Of a stretch of DNA of 64,000 bases, positions 35,968-47,688 are shown piece after piece. The translations under genes and the position numbers were made by a program. This DNA is from Peptoniphilus obesi ph1 (GTDB lineage: Bacteria; Bacillota; Clostridia; Tissierellales; Peptoniphilaceae): positions 328,889 to 392,888 of the forward strand of contig NZ_HE978582.1 of NCBI RefSeq assembly GCF_000311865.1. Reading direction: 5' to 3'. The stretch's first letter is position 1; every line of letters starts with the position of its first letter. A model generated the notes under the pieces. That model worked only from the letters and a program-made list of their open reading frames with translations. It did no database searches and was not told where the DNA came from.

Positions 35968-35998
35968 AGAAAGCTCTCTAAAAGAGAGCTTTTTTTGT
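35968..35998. terminator. Second hairpin in the convergent gap, shared with ntpD
   Basis: AAAGCTCTCT (35970-35979) and AGAGAGCTTT (35983-35992) with an AAA loop and a plus-strand T run. It is a better terminator for the plus strand, but placed to stop the V-ATPase transcript too. Confidence 0.75.
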
Positions 35999-36002
35999 AT
36001 TT

Positions 36003-36650
36003 TTATATAGCATTTTCGTCTGAAATCAAGTCTTTTATCTTCATCAGCCTTGTTATGGTTGCTCTTTCGTTCTCATCCAACTTGCTAGTTATATATTTTA
36101 TAGTTTCTTCTAAGTCTGGAATAGTCCTATATTCAAGAGCATTTACCCTTCTTCTTGTACTTTCGATTTCTTCAGCCATAAGTTGAGAGGCTTTTTCTAC
36201 TTCTGCAAGTTCTAATAATTTATTCATAAGTTTATTAAGTCTTGCTATTGATTCGTCAAGGTCTGATGTTGTTTGAGCATAGCCGTATGGATAAACAGAA
36301 GCATTTTCATTGCTTGATTTAATGTTAAAGCTCATTTTAGGAATTAATACACTCATAACATTTTGCTTTTCTATATCAACTTCTATTTCTTGTGTTGGAA
36401 AAGAAACGGCAAGCTCCAACATATTTGCATTCATAAAAGAAGATGCTAATAAAAAGTCCTTATAGAATTGTGAAAGTTGTTCTTCGACTTCAACTCTTAA
36501 TTCTTTATTTCTCTTAACATTTTCGATAAACCTTCTCATAAGCTCATCTTGTTTATCTTTTAAAAGTTTGTGACCTCTTTTTGATTTAGATAGCCTTTTT
36601 TTAAGAGAAGTTAGGTTCATCCTTGTGGGAGTTACTTTTAATCTTGCCAT
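36003..36650 (-). CDS. ntpD: V-type ATP synthase subunit D
   Basis: 215 residues. The start ARLKVTPTRMNLTSLKKRLSKS and the terminal RRRVNALEYRTIPDLEETIKYI match subunit D of the central stalk. It is long-helical, coiled-coil rich. It rotates inside the A3B3 head and joins it through F to the membrane ring. It is last gene of the nine-gene operon, two bases after ntpB. Confidence 0.94.
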   Translation of the reverse strand: MARLKVTPTRMNLTSLKKRLSKSKRGHKLLKDKQDELMRRFIENVKRNKELRVEVEEQLSQFYKDFLLASSFMNANMLELAVSFPTQEIEVDIEKQNVMSVLIPKMSFNIKSSNENASVYPYGYAQTTSDLDESIARLNKLMNKLLELAEVEKASQLMAEEIESTRRRVNALEYRTIPDLEETIKYITSKLDENERATITRLMKIKDLISDENAI

Positions 36651-36652
36651 AA

Positions 36653-38098
36653 CTAATCACGTTCTCTTTCTTCAGCTTGCTCCTCATCTTTATCTGTCGC
36701 ATTTTCTAAGTCTTGATCTTGCATTGTTTTACTGCCTAAATATTTATCAATTAAATCATCATCAATTCTCTTAAGTTCTGACCTAGGAATAAGCTTTAAT
36801 AAGTCCCAACCAAGATCTAGAGTATCTTCGATGTTCCTATTGTTTGTGTAACCTTGGTTTACATATCTATTTTCAAATTCTCCTGCAAATTTTGCAAAAG
36901 CCTTGTCTGATTTAGATAAAGCATTTTCACCAAGGATTACAGAAAGTTCTTTTGCTTCTTTTCCTGATGTATAGGCTGCATAAATTTGGTTCATTGTATC
37001 AGCATGGTCTTCTCTTGTCCTATCTTCACCAATTCCCTTATCTTTAAGTCTTGATAAAGAAGGAATTGCATCTATTGGTGGTTGGATACCTTGTTTGTAA
37101 AGTTCTCTTGATAGGATTATTTGTCCTTCTGTGATATATCCTGTAAGGTCTGGTATTGGGTGAGTGATATCATCCTCTGGCATTGAAAGGATTGGAATTT
37201 GTGTTATTGATCCTTTTCTGCCTTTTATTCTACCAGCTCTTTCATATATTCCTGCAAGGTCTGTGTATAAATAACCTGGATAACCACGTCTACCTGGAAC
37301 TTCTTTACGAGCTGCTGAAACTTCACGAAGTGCTTCTGCATAGTTTGTCATGTCTGTTAAGATTACAAGTACGTGCATATCAAGTTCAAAAGCAAGATAT
37401 TCAGCGCAAGATAGTGCCATCTTTGGTGTTGCAAGTCTTTCTATTGCAGGGTCATCTGCAAGGTTCATAAATAAAACAGCCCTGTCCATGGCTCCTGTTT
37501 TTGTGAAGTCATTTATAAAAAATTGAGCTTCTTCAAATGTGATCCCCATAGCAGCAAATACAACCGCAAAGTTTTCATTTGTTCCTCTTACTCTTGCTTG
37601 CCTTGTGATTTGTGCAGCTACGTTATTATGAGGAAGACCTGCTCCTGAGAATATCGGAAGCTTTTGTCCTCTTACAAGAGTATTTAGTCCATCTATTGTT
37701 GATATTCCAGTTTGTATAAATTCTGATGGGTAGTCTCTACTTACTGGGTTTATTGCTGTACCATTTATATCAAGTTTATGGTCTGGCATAATCATAGGTC
37801 CATCATCAATTGGTCTACCCAATCCATCGAAAACTCTACCTATCATGTCTGGACTTACGCCAAGTTCTAGAGGTCTACCTAAAAATCTTACTGCTGTACT
37901 TTTTAAATTAATGCCGCTTGATCCTTCGAATATTTGGACCATGGCCTTATCTTCATCTATTTCTATGATTCTACCACGTCTAAGTTCTCCATTATTTAAT
38001 TTTATGTGAACTAATTCGTCATAGGTTACTCCCTCAACGCCTTCAACTACCATTAGAGGTCCTACAACTTCTGATACAGTTTTATATTCTTTTAGCAT
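36653..38098 (-). CDS. ntpB: V-type ATP synthase subunit B
   Basis: 481 residues. The start [21 protein letters not shown] and nucleotide-domain motifs such as [17 protein letters not shown] (degenerate P-loop) and [17 protein letters not shown] identify the non-catalytic, regulatory B subunit. An acidic C-terminal tail follows (..[13 protein letters not shown]). It alternates with A in the hexameric head. The start is directly after the ntpA stop, with GGGGGAAAA as ribosome site. Confidence 0.96.
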   Translation of the reverse strand: MLKEYKTVSEVVGPLMVVEGVEGVTYDELVHIKLNNGELRRGRIIEIDEDKAMVQIFEGSSGINLKSTAVRFLGRPLELGVSPDMIGRVFDGLGRPIDDGPMIMPDHKLDINGTAINPVSRDYPSEFIQTGISTIDGLNTLVRGQKLPIFSGAGLPHNNVAAQITRQARVRGTNENFAVVFAAMGITFEEAQFFINDFTKTGAMDRAVLFMNLADDPAIERLATPKMALSCAEYLAFELDMHVLVILTDMTNYAEALREVSAARKEVPGRRGYPGYLYTDLAGIYERAGRIKGRKGSITQIPILSMPEDDITHPIPDLTGYITEGQIILSRELYKQGIQPPIDAIPSLSRLKDKGIGEDRTREDHADTMNQIYAAYTSGKEAKELSVILGENALSKSDKAFAKFAGEFENRYVNQGYTNNRNIEDTLDLGWDLLKLIPRSELKRIDDDLIDKYLGSKTMQDQDLENATDKDEEQAEERERD

Positions 38099-39865
38099 CT
38101 ATTGTTTTCCCCCTTTGATATATTGATCTACTTCTTCCATTATTTCATCTTGTATCTTATCGATTTCATCTATATCATCTTCATGAATATATTTCATTCT
38201 TGAAATTTTTTCTCTAATTGGCATTTCTTCTATTTCACCAATATAAACTCCATTGTCTAAAGCTCTTGAAGCTTCATCATAGAATTTTAATATTGTTGAT
38301 ATCATCTTATTTTGCTTTTTTAATGAACAATAAGTGTCTACATCATGAAAAGCATTTTGTTGCAAGTAGTCTTCACGAAGTGATTTAGTTATTTCTAGTT
38401 TTAATTGATCTTGCTCTGATAAAGCATCTCTACCAACTAGTCTAACAATTTCTTGAAGTGAGTTTTCTTCTTGTAATAGACTCATGGCCCTTATCCTATT
38501 TTTAGAAAATTCTTCATCTACATATTTATCAAAATATTCATCCATCTTGTCTTGATAAAGTGAATATGAGTCTAACCAGTTTATAGCTGGGAAGTGTCTC
38601 TTATAAGATAAGTCATAGTCTAATTTCCAGAATATTTTTACAATTCTTAGAGTGGATTGAGTAACTGGTTCTGAAATATCTCCTCCTGGAGGTGATACTG
38701 CTCCGATTACTGACAAGGCTCCTTCTCTGTTGTCATTTCCTAGACAAACTACCCTACCTGCACGTTCATAGAAGTCTGCAACTCTTGATGCTAGATAAGC
38801 TGGGTAACCTTCGTCCCCTGGCATTTCTTCAAGTCTACCACTCATTTCACGAAGTGCTTCTGCCCAACGTGATGTTGAGTCTGCCATCATGGCTACTGAA
38901 TATCCCATGTCTCTATAATATTCAGAAATTGTAATTCCTGTATAGATACTTGCCTCTCTGGCAGCTACTGGCATATTAGATGTATTTGCAATAAGCACTG
39001 TCCTTTTCATTATAGATTCTCCAGTATTTGCATCTATAAGTTCTGGAAATTCCATAAGTACATCTGTCATTTCGTTTCCACGTTCGCCACATCCAACATA
39101 AACAACTATTTGAGCATCTGCCCATTTTGCAAGCTGATGTTGCACAACTGTTTTACCACTACCAAAAGGTCCTGGTATAGCTGCTGTTCCTCCCTTAGTT
39201 ATAGGGAAGAATGTATCTATAATTCTTTGACCTGTTACAAGTGGAGTGTTAGGATCTATTTTTTTCTTAATCCTTCTTGCTTGTCTTACTGGCCATCTTT
39301 GAATCATATTAAGTTCTACTTCTTCGCCATTTTCTTTTTCTATCACTGCAACAGTTTGGTCAACTGTTTGCTCTATATCTCTTATTCTTACAACTTTTCC
39401 GCTTATTCCAGCAGGTACCATAATTTTATGTTTTACTACACTTGTTTCATCTACTACACCAAGAACATCGCCTTCGTTGACTTCGTCTCCAACTTGAGCT
39501 AGGGCTTTGAATTTCCATTTCTTTTCCCTATCAAGATTTTTAACACTTGCTCCTCTTTCCAAGAAGTCTCCAACTTGGTCTTGCAAGCTTTGAAGCGGTC
39601 TTTGTATACCATCAAACATGTGCTCTAAAAGTCCAGGTCCAAGTTCTACTGACAAAGGATATCCAGTGGATACAACTTTGTCTCCAGGACCAATTCCTGT
39701 TGTTTCTTCATATACTTGTATTGAGGCTCTGTCGCCTCTCATTTCTATGATTTCCCCTATTAATTTATCTTCTGCAACCTCAACAACATCATATACACTT
39801 GCATCTTCCATGCCTTCGGCTACAACTAAGGGTCCGGAAACTTTTATAATTCTTCCTGATTTCAA
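38099..39865 (-). CDS. ntpA: V-type ATP synthase catalytic subunit A
   Basis: 588 residues from a TTG start at 39865, with GGAGG (39873-39877) 7 bases upstream; the longer in-frame reading to 39898 overlaps ntpF and is rejected. The Walker A P-loop is GPFGSGKT (residues 232-239), and the A-specific insertion lies before it (about 110-185). [15 protein letters not shown] and [20 protein letters not shown] are family signatures. It hydrolyses or makes ATP in the A3B3 head. Length is normal for bacterial NtpA. Confidence 0.96.
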   Translation of the reverse strand: MKSGRIIKVSGPLVVAEGMEDASVYDVVEVAEDKLIGEIIEMRGDRASIQVYEETTGIGPGDKVVSTGYPLSVELGPGLLEHMFDGIQRPLQSLQDQVGDFLERGASVKNLDREKKWKFKALAQVGDEVNEGDVLGVVDETSVVKHKIMVPAGISGKVVRIRDIEQTVDQTVAVIEKENGEEVELNMIQRWPVRQARRIKKKIDPNTPLVTGQRIIDTFFPITKGGTAAIPGPFGSGKTVVQHQLAKWADAQIVVYVGCGERGNEMTDVLMEFPELIDANTGESIMKRTVLIANTSNMPVAAREASIYTGITISEYYRDMGYSVAMMADSTSRWAEALREMSGRLEEMPGDEGYPAYLASRVADFYERAGRVVCLGNDNREGALSVIGAVSPPGGDISEPVTQSTLRIVKIFWKLDYDLSYKRHFPAINWLDSYSLYQDKMDEYFDKYVDEEFSKNRIRAMSLLQEENSLQEIVRLVGRDALSEQDQLKLEITKSLREDYLQQNAFHDVDTYCSLKKQNKMISTILKFYDEASRALDNGVYIGEIEEMPIREKISRMKYIHEDDIDEIDKIQDEIMEEVDQYIKGGKQ

Positions 39866-39878
39866 AAAAGTTCCTCCT

Positions 39879-40187
39879 TTACAATATATCTGATCCAATC
39901 GCCTTTTCTACATAGGAGCTAATTTTTTCTAGTCCTATATTTTCGCTGCCTTTATTAGATGGAATTAGAATTATAGATGGTAGCACTTTATCGCTATATC
40001 TATCAATTGTTTCTTCGATTTGTTTTGCTAATTGTTCAGTAATAAAAATTACTCCATATCCATTTTTTGCAAGATCATCGACAACTTTCCTAGCTTCCAC
40101 AGCATCATAGACGACTCTAACATCTATTCCTAGTGCCTTAAATGCAAGCACTGAATCTTTATCTCCAACAACTGAAAGCTTATACAT
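39879..40187 (-). CDS. ntpF: V-type ATP synthase subunit F
   Basis: 102 residues from the ATG at 40187. The start [22 protein letters not shown] and [12 protein letters not shown] are typical of the small central-stalk subunit called F (NtpG in E. hirae nomenclature). An in-frame GTG at 40196 with AAAGG upstream is an alternative start. It overlaps the ntpC stop by eight bases, so the two are coupled. Confidence 0.9.
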   Translation of the reverse strand: MYKLSVVGDKDSVLAFKALGIDVRVVYDAVEARKVVDDLAKNGYGVIFITEQLAKQIEETIDRYSDKVLPSIILIPSNKGSENIGLEKISSYVEKAIGSDIL

Positions 40188-41175
40188 AACTATCACGCAG
40201 CCTTTCTCTTATCAAGGAAGCTTCAATTCCATTTAATTTACAAATAAAAATTATTTTTAAATTTTTTATTTCCATTTCCTTTGCATACAAGTAGGCAAAA
40301 ATTACTTCAGGTCCATATGTAACCCTCTTGGCATCTTTAATTACCTGCATGAAATAGTTATCCTTTTGTCTTTCAAATTCACTTAGTGATCCCGTCTTTT
40401 TAAAGGATTCTATTCCTTTTTCTACAAATTTTCCTATGGTTAAGTGTCTAAAAATAGGACTACTTGGATCAAGATCACCATAATATATTTTTTTCAAAAT
40501 TTCTAATGATAAATTTCCGCCATCGAAAAGAACATGGTCTAAAAAGCTGACATCCCTTTCTTGTCTTTGGCATCTTAAAAATGTATTAATATTTGTAAAA
40601 TCTATTAGATCCTTTACATATTTAGTAAATAAATCTACATCCATCTCATCAGCTAAATCTTTTAAGGATTGCATATAAAGTTTATCTATAACAATATCTA
40701 TATTTTGTGCTGATTTGGATTCTTGATATTCCAAGCTGGCCTTATCAATTACATTTGTATATTCATCTTTAATGTGTTCAATTTCTTGATTGGAATTTGC
40801 ATATTGTTTCCAATCTGTCTCACCTATTCTTACATACAAGTGAGATAGTTCACTCTCTAGGAGCCTATCTTTAACATAAACTTTTATATTATGATAAATA
40901 TAGTTATTAGCCACAAGATCTACAACCCTTGGGTCTGGACTAATTTTATATAGTTCAGCAAAGTTTTTTTCTTGTTCCTTTGTAAGGGCTTTTTCATAAT
41001 CTTGAGCCTTATCAATATCTCTAAAAAAGCTTTGATATACAGTATCATTAAGAAATTTTATTGCTTCAGATAAATCATTAGCATCTATAATTCTGTCAAA
41101 TGTTGCCTTGTTAAGGAGTTGTTTTTCTTTAACCCTTATTTCAGCAGATGCTCGGACAAATTTTTCTCTATCCAT
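40180..41175 (-). CDS. ntpC: V-type ATP synthase subunit C
   Basis: 331 residues, mostly helical, of the V-ATPase AC39/subunit C (d) family. It contains FIRCQ-like [22 protein letters not shown] and ends [30 protein letters not shown], the usual C-terminal signature. It is the funnel joining the central stalk to the K ring. AAAAGGAGC precedes the ATG. Confidence 0.9.
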   Translation of the reverse strand: MDREKFVRASAEIRVKEKQLLNKATFDRIIDANDLSEAIKFLNDTVYQSFFRDIDKAQDYEKALTKEQEKNFAELYKISPDPRVVDLVANNYIYHNIKVYVKDRLLESELSHLYVRIGETDWKQYANSNQEIEHIKDEYTNVIDKASLEYQESKSAQNIDIVIDKLYMQSLKDLADEMDVDLFTKYVKDLIDFTNINTFLRCQRQERDVSFLDHVLFDGGNLSLEILKKIYYGDLDPSSPIFRHLTIGKFVEKGIESFKKTGSLSEFERQKDNYFMQVIKDAKRVTYGPEVIFAYLYAKEMEIKNLKIIFICKLNGIEASLIRERLRDSYV

Positions 41176-41192
41176 ATCTTAGCTCCTTTTTC

Positions 41193-41741
41193 TTAAAATA
41201 ATCCCTCAAAATACTTATTATCAAATTTAAAATACTGATCATCAATCAAGTCTTTGAAGTCATTATTGTATACTACATCTCCTACATCAAGCTTGTATCC
41301 TTCTTCAATCTTTTCATCAGAAATCTTATAATCAGTATTTTTAGAAATATATTCTCTATATTTATCTGGTACTATCAAAGTAGGATTTTCTAACTTTAGA
41401 TTTTCTATACTTTTTTTAATACTGTCTAAAAACTCTTCATTTGAAAGATTTAAAAGTTCTTTGTGAGCTAGGTCAAAAATCTTATCTACTAATTTATTCT
41501 TTGCAGATAATACTCTATCTCTTGCCTTAAGACTTGTAGATTCCTTTTGTTTTATTCCTATTTCTTCTGCTTCAAAGTGGGCTTTTTTTTCAATTTCCTT
41601 TGCCTTTTCTTCAGCTTGGACTTCTCTATTGCTTAAGATTAATTTTGCTTCTCTTCTAGCCTCACCTAAAATTTTTTCAGCTTCTTTATCAGAATCAAGC
41701 TTAATTTTATCAATTATATTATCTATATTTGAATTAGACAT
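41193..41741 (-). CDS. ntpE: V-type ATP synthase subunit E
   Basis: 182 residues from the ATG at 41741 (AAGGGTGATT just upstream); an earlier in-frame start overlaps ntpK. The N-terminal half is a Lys/Glu-rich coiled coil (residues 1-85), and the C-terminal half a small alpha/beta domain, as in peripheral stalk subunit E. It pairs with the H subunit encoded first in the operon. Sequence divergence is high as usual, so position in the operon adds to the call. Confidence 0.88.
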   Translation of the reverse strand: MSNSNIDNIIDKIKLDSDKEAEKILGEARREAKLILSNREVQAEEKAKEIEKKAHFEAEEIGIKQKESTSLKARDRVLSAKNKLVDKIFDLAHKELLNLSNEEFLDSIKKSIENLKLENPTLIVPDKYREYISKNTDYKISDEKIEEGYKLDVGDVVYNNDFKDLIDDQYFKFDNKYFEGLF

Positions 41742-41751
41742 ACAATCACCC

Positions 41752-44166
<2,415 letters not shown>

Positions 44167-44180
<14 letters not shown>

Positions 44181-44490
44181 TATTCATCACAATCCTCTCA
44201 ACTACAACATCTACATACTTCTTAAGTTCTTGATCAGTCTTGTCTAAAATTTCTCTAGATTTTTTCTGAGCTTCATCTATAACAGGCCTTGCATCGTGTT
44301 CGGCCTCTCTTCTAGCCTCATTAAGAATTTGCTGCCTTTTATTTTCTGCTCTTTGCAAAATTTCTCTTTCAATCTTATTAGCTTCAGCCTCAGCCTCATT
44401 AATAATATTTTCAGCTTCTACTTTTGCATCTTCAAGTTTTCTGTTTGCCTTTTCTTCCTCTTGTTTGATTTTACTAATAGTGTCTTTCAA
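44167..44490 (-). CDS. V-type ATP synthase peripheral-stalk subunit H/G
   Basis: 107 residues, almost entirely one charged coiled coil (KQEEEKANRKLEDAKVEAE.. to ..ELKKYVDVVVERIV). This is the layout of the peripheral stalk subunit that pairs with NtpE. It uses a TTG start at 44490 with GGAGGTGG upstream. First gene of the operon, overlapping ntpI. Naming of this subunit varies (F, G or H by organism). Confidence 0.85.
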
Positions 44491-44596
44491 AAAACCACCT
44501 CCAATACTGATCTGATTTAACGCATAAATTAAATATGCATTTGTTTTATTTATACACTTTTTTACATAGTAAAAAACATATATAAAAGCTTAATTA

Positions 44597-44628
44597 TCAA
44601 AATAAAAAAGGAACAAAATATTCCTTTT
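44597..44628 (-). terminator. Second terminator-like hairpin behind the LCP gene
   Basis: AAAAGGAA (44606-44613) pairs with TTCCTTTT (44621-44628). TTTTATTTTG follows on the minus strand. Confidence 0.5.
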
Positions 44629-44707
44629 AAAAGATAATTAGTTATAAAGTAGCTGTTTAATATTTTACCCAATTAATAGCTATAATATTTACTTTTTTAT
44701 ATTTTTC

Positions 44708-44737
44708 CAATAAAAAAAGACCGCTTAGCGATCTTTT
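44708..44737 (-). terminator. Terminator after the LCP gene
   Basis: AAAAGACCGC (44714-44723) and GCGATCTTTT (44728-44737) pair on the minus strand with one G-U pair. A U run follows. Confidence 0.85.
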
Positions 44738-44747
44738 AATAATTTTT

Positions 44748-45719
44748 TTAATAAGATTTTACAAGTTCTCTTGCTTTTTCTATATCAACTTCATATACAT
44801 CAACTTTATATCCACCAAGATTTACTCCACTCCTGTCTCTACCCTCTAAAGTATGAGCAGATATGTCTGATCTTTCTAAAGATAGTCCAAATTTTGCAAG
44901 AAAGGCAAGTTGCCCATATGAAAAGTCAGTTTCTATGTATTGGTCTACTATGTCAAGCAGTCTTGGAATTTTAAAAAATGTTGCTGGATTTTTTATTTTG
45001 TCAAATAAAAGCATCAAGAAATCTTGTTGATTTTTTATTCTTCCAATATCCTGATCATCAAGAGCCTTTCTAGCTCTTAAATAAGAAACTGCGTTTATTC
45101 CATCTAAGTGGTTGTTACCTCTTTTTAAATTGATTTCTAAAGGAGGTATAACCCAGTCATCCGTGTAACTGTAATCTGGATGGTCCCAATAAATATCAAT
45201 TCCTCCGAGTGTATCAACTATTTCTATAACAGCCTTATAATCCACAATTGCATAATGATCAATTTCAACATCTAAAAAATCTTCCACTGTTTTTACTGTA
45301 AGGTCTAAACCTCCATCAGGATAAACTCTTGGATTAAAAGCAGAATTTATTTTATGTTTATCATAGCCATGAATTCTAACATATGAGTCTCTTGGTATGG
45401 AAACAATTTGAACCTTTTTATCTTCTGGAAATATCGTAAAGAGCATTATTGTATCTGTTCTCATGTTTTCTCCATCATCATACTTATCTTTTGTCTTAGA
45501 TTTATCTACTCCAAGCAAAAGAATTCTTAGTTCATTATCTCCTTCAAAAACATTTATTAAATTTTTATCATCAAATATCTGATCTTCTTTTCTTTGAGGC
45601 CTATTTAATTGATCTATTCCTTTATTTTCATATTGCGGTTTTATTCTGTAAGCTATTAAAACTATTAAAGATAAAATAATAATAGACAGGACCACAAAAA
45701 TTCTATATATATATTTCAT
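44748..45719 (-). CDS. LCP (LytR-CpsA-Psr) family cell-wall glycopolymer ligase
   Basis: 323 residues. One N-terminal membrane anchor (residues 4-25), then an extracellular LCP domain with LLLGVDKS, RTDTIMLFTIFP, IVSIPRDSYVRI, DHYAIVDYKAVIEIVDTLGGI and SYLRARKALDDQDIGRIKNQQ, including the conserved Arg and Asp residues that hold the polyprenyl phosphate. LCP enzymes attach teichoic acids or capsule to peptidoglycan, matching wecB/tagO elsewhere in the window. GGGGTGG precedes the ATG. Confidence 0.9.
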   Translation of the reverse strand: MKYIYRIFVVLSIIILSLIVLIAYRIKPQYENKGIDQLNRPQRKEDQIFDDKNLINVFEGDNELRILLLGVDKSKTKDKYDDGENMRTDTIMLFTIFPEDKKVQIVSIPRDSYVRIHGYDKHKINSAFNPRVYPDGGLDLTVKTVEDFLDVEIDHYAIVDYKAVIEIVDTLGGIDIYWDHPDYSYTDDWVIPPLEINLKRGNNHLDGINAVSYLRARKALDDQDIGRIKNQQDFLMLLFDKIKNPATFFKIPRLLDIVDQYIETDFSYGQLAFLAKFGLSLERSDISAHTLEGRDRSGVNLGGYKVDVYEVDIEKARELVKSY

Positions 45720-45728
45720 AATCCACCC

Positions 45729-45971
45729 CTATATAAATAATTTTATCAAAATAATTATAGCTACAGCTGGTGTTCCAAATAGACCAACCAAGAATAAAAT
45801 CAAAGGACTCGTTTCTATAGTAAGGCCATATTTAGATGCAATAGTATTAAAAACCAACAAGATTAAAGATCCAACTATTATATTTATTAAAAATTTAATT
45901 GCTAGTTTTATTGATTTAAAAGCAAATAGTGCAATCGCTATTGCAAGTATAAGTCCTATAAAAAATTCCAT
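45729..45971 (-). CDS. BofA-like small membrane protein
   Basis: 80 residues with two to three hydrophobic segments. The central and C-terminal pattern (NIIVGSLILLVFNTI.. ISPLILFLVGLFGTPAVAIIIL-like) resembles the pro-sigmaK processing inhibitor BofA family, although Thr replaces the usual Gly before Pro-Ala. BofA regulates sporulation in Bacillus; homologues also occur in non-sporulating anaerobes, where the role is unknown. AGGAG precedes the ATG. It lies between the LCP gene and the cytidylate-kinase-like gene. Confidence 0.65.
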   Translation of the reverse strand: MEFFIGLILAIAIALFAFKSIKLAIKFLINIIVGSLILLVFNTIASKYGLTIETSPLILFLVGLFGTPAVAIIILIKLFI

Positions 45972-45979
45972 AATAACTC

Positions 45980-46618
45980 CTATTTATTAATGTGCTTGCT
46001 AGCTTGTATAATTATATCAGCTATGTCTTCACTTGAAAACTTGGTAGAATCAATAGTTAAATCATATTCAGATGATTGTCCCCAAACTCCAGAAGTGTAT
46101 CTCTTATAGTGGTTACTTCTTCTAGTATCAGTTTTCTTTATTTGTATAATTGCTCTTTGTCTATCAACTTTTTCTCTTTTCATTATGTCTTCGATCCTAT
46201 ATTCATAATCAGCTGTTATAAATACACTCAAAAGTTTTTCTTTTTCTTTTAGAACATAGCTACCACATTTGCCGACTATTATACAAGGTCCATTAGAAGC
46301 AAGTTGTCTTATAGTTTTTGCATTAGCAAGAAAGTTTGCATCATTTTCTAATATATCTTCTTGAGAATATGAATAATTTTCCCTATAAAGATCATAAACT
46401 GTTCCCTTTAAAAAAGAATCCTCTTTACTAACCTTGTCTATATCAATCTTAGACTCTAAAGTCTTTAGCTCAATTATATCTTCATCATAAACTTCTATAT
46501 TTAATTTTTTAGAAATAAGCTTAGTTATATCACTAGCCCCACTTCCGTGTTGGCTATCTATTGCAATTATTGTATCTGATATATTATTGTTAACCCCAAA
46601 AATCTTATTTAAAAACAT
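45980..46618 (-). CDS. Cytidylate kinase-like family protein
   Basis: 212 residues of the Cytidylate_kin2 family. An N-terminal P-loop-like IAIDSQHGSGASDI (around 22-35) is followed by LNIEVYDEDIIEL, SNGPCIIVGKCGSYVL and a lid-like REKVDRQRAIIQIKKTDTRRSNHYKRYT. This family is common next to wall or transport genes in anaerobic Firmicutes, and its substrate is not settled; it is distinct from the essential Cmk. The ribosome site (GGATGTGGG) is weak. Confidence 0.82.
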   Translation of the reverse strand: MFLNKIFGVNNNISDTIIAIDSQHGSGASDITKLISKKLNIEVYDEDIIELKTLESKIDIDKVSKEDSFLKGTVYDLYRENYSYSQEDILENDANFLANAKTIRQLASNGPCIIVGKCGSYVLKEKEKLLSVFITADYEYRIEDIMKREKVDRQRAIIQIKKTDTRRSNHYKRYTSGVWGQSSEYDLTIDSTKFSSEDIADIIIQASKHINK

Positions 46619-46646
46619 TTTCCCACATCCTTAAATCTCTAAATAG

Positions 46647-47534
46647 CTAGGCTTTTTCCTTTTTACTTGGCAGTTGTGATAAAAGAGTAGCTATCAAGGT
46701 AATACAACAACCCAACATTTCTCTTTTTGTCAATATTTGATTAAGCATCAAATAACCTGCAAACACTGAAATTATTGATTCTAATGACAATATCAAAGAT
46801 GCAATGGTTGGATCCATATTCTTGAGTCCAAGAATTTGAAATAAGTATCCAATTGCTGATGACAAAACACCAACATATAATATTGCTCCTAAAGCTTGTC
46901 TTATGTAAACTATTTCAATAGTCTCAAATATTAAAGCTGGTATAAAGCTTAAAAGTGAGCATACAATAAATTGATATCCATTAAGTTTTATAATATCAAC
47001 ATGCACAGCATACTTTGCTAAGAGTAAAGTATGGACTGACATTGTTATTGCTGCTACAAAAAGCATAACGTCACCAATATTTATAGAGAAATCTTCTTTA
47101 ATTGTTATAAAATATAGACCAACTATGGCCATTAGAATACAAAAGGCAGTTTTAGCATCTAATTTTATTCCTAAAAAATATCTAATTATTGGAATAATTA
47201 CTATGTAAAGGGTTGTAATAAATCCTGCCTTACCTGCTGTTGTATATAATAAGGCATATTGTTGTAAATTTAGTGATAGAAATAAGAATATTCCGCAAAA
47301 TAAAGAAGCCCTCCTTGTAAGGCTTTCACTTATCTCTAAACCTTCATTAATATTTAATTTTGAAAAAAGTGGAAGCATGGCAAGCATAGCCAATCCACCA
47401 ACCATAGATCTTACTGCCGTAAAAGTGTATGGTCCAATATATTTCATGCCATTACTTTGTGCTACTAGAGCAAAACCCCATATAGCGGCTGTGGAAAATA
47501 AAAGTAATATAGATATAAGTTTTTTACCATTCAT
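46647..47534 (-). CDS. EamA/DMT family transporter
   Basis: 295 residues from the ATG at 47534 (GTGAGG eight bases upstream; an in-frame start at 47555 has no site). Ten membrane helices are arranged as two EamA repeats (AAIWGFALVAQSNGMKYIGP; LSSAIGYLFQILGLKNMDPTIASLILSLE-type motif in the second half). It is probably an exporter of amino acids or metabolites. The substrate is unknown. It has its own promoter (47578-47606). Confidence 0.85.
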   Translation of the reverse strand: MNGKKLISILLLFSTAAIWGFALVAQSNGMKYIGPYTFTAVRSMVGGLAMLAMLPLFSKLNINEGLEISESLTRRASLFCGIFLFLSLNLQQYALLYTTAGKAGFITTLYIVIIPIIRYFLGIKLDAKTAFCILMAIVGLYFITIKEDFSINIGDVMLFVAAITMSVHTLLLAKYAVHVDIIKLNGYQFIVCSLLSFIPALIFETIEIVYIRQALGAILYVGVLSSAIGYLFQILGLKNMDPTIASLILSLESIISVFAGYLMLNQILTKREMLGCCITLIATLLSQLPSKKEKA

Positions 47535-47577
47535 AGTCAAAACCTCACTTTCCAAAATTATTATTAAGTCTAGTTTA

Positions 47578-47606
47578 ATTATATATTTACTAAATTTATA
47601 TGTAAA
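47578..47606 (-). promoter_or_regulatory. Promoter of the EamA transporter gene
   Basis: On the minus strand TTTACA (47601-47606), a 17-base spacer and TATAAT (47578-47583), about 44 bases before the ATG. Confidence 0.68.
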
Positions 47607-47611
47607 TTAAA

Positions 47612-47658
47612 TTATTAAAAAACATAATAGAAATAGTAAACACTATTCCTATTATGTT
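47612..47658 (-). terminator. Terminator after hppA
   Basis: AACATAATAG (47621-47630) pairs with CTATTATGTT (47649-47658), continued by AATAGT/ACTATT inside. A U-rich tail follows on the minus strand. Confidence 0.82.
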
Positions 47659-47688
47659 CTTATTTTTATATTAATTTGTTTTTTTATA

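Larger units (their letters stand above)
44491..44747. other. Intergenic region upstream of the V-ATPase operon
   Basis: Holds two hairpins (44714-44737 and 44606-44628) and must hold the operon promoter. A minus-strand TATAAA-like -10 lies near 44550, but no convincing -35 was found. Confidence 0.4.

Noticed and set aside
39110..39502. 130-codon plus-strand frame opposite ntpA
   Set aside because: Composition rich in Ser, Tyr and Cys, no family resemblance, and antisense to a conserved ATPase.
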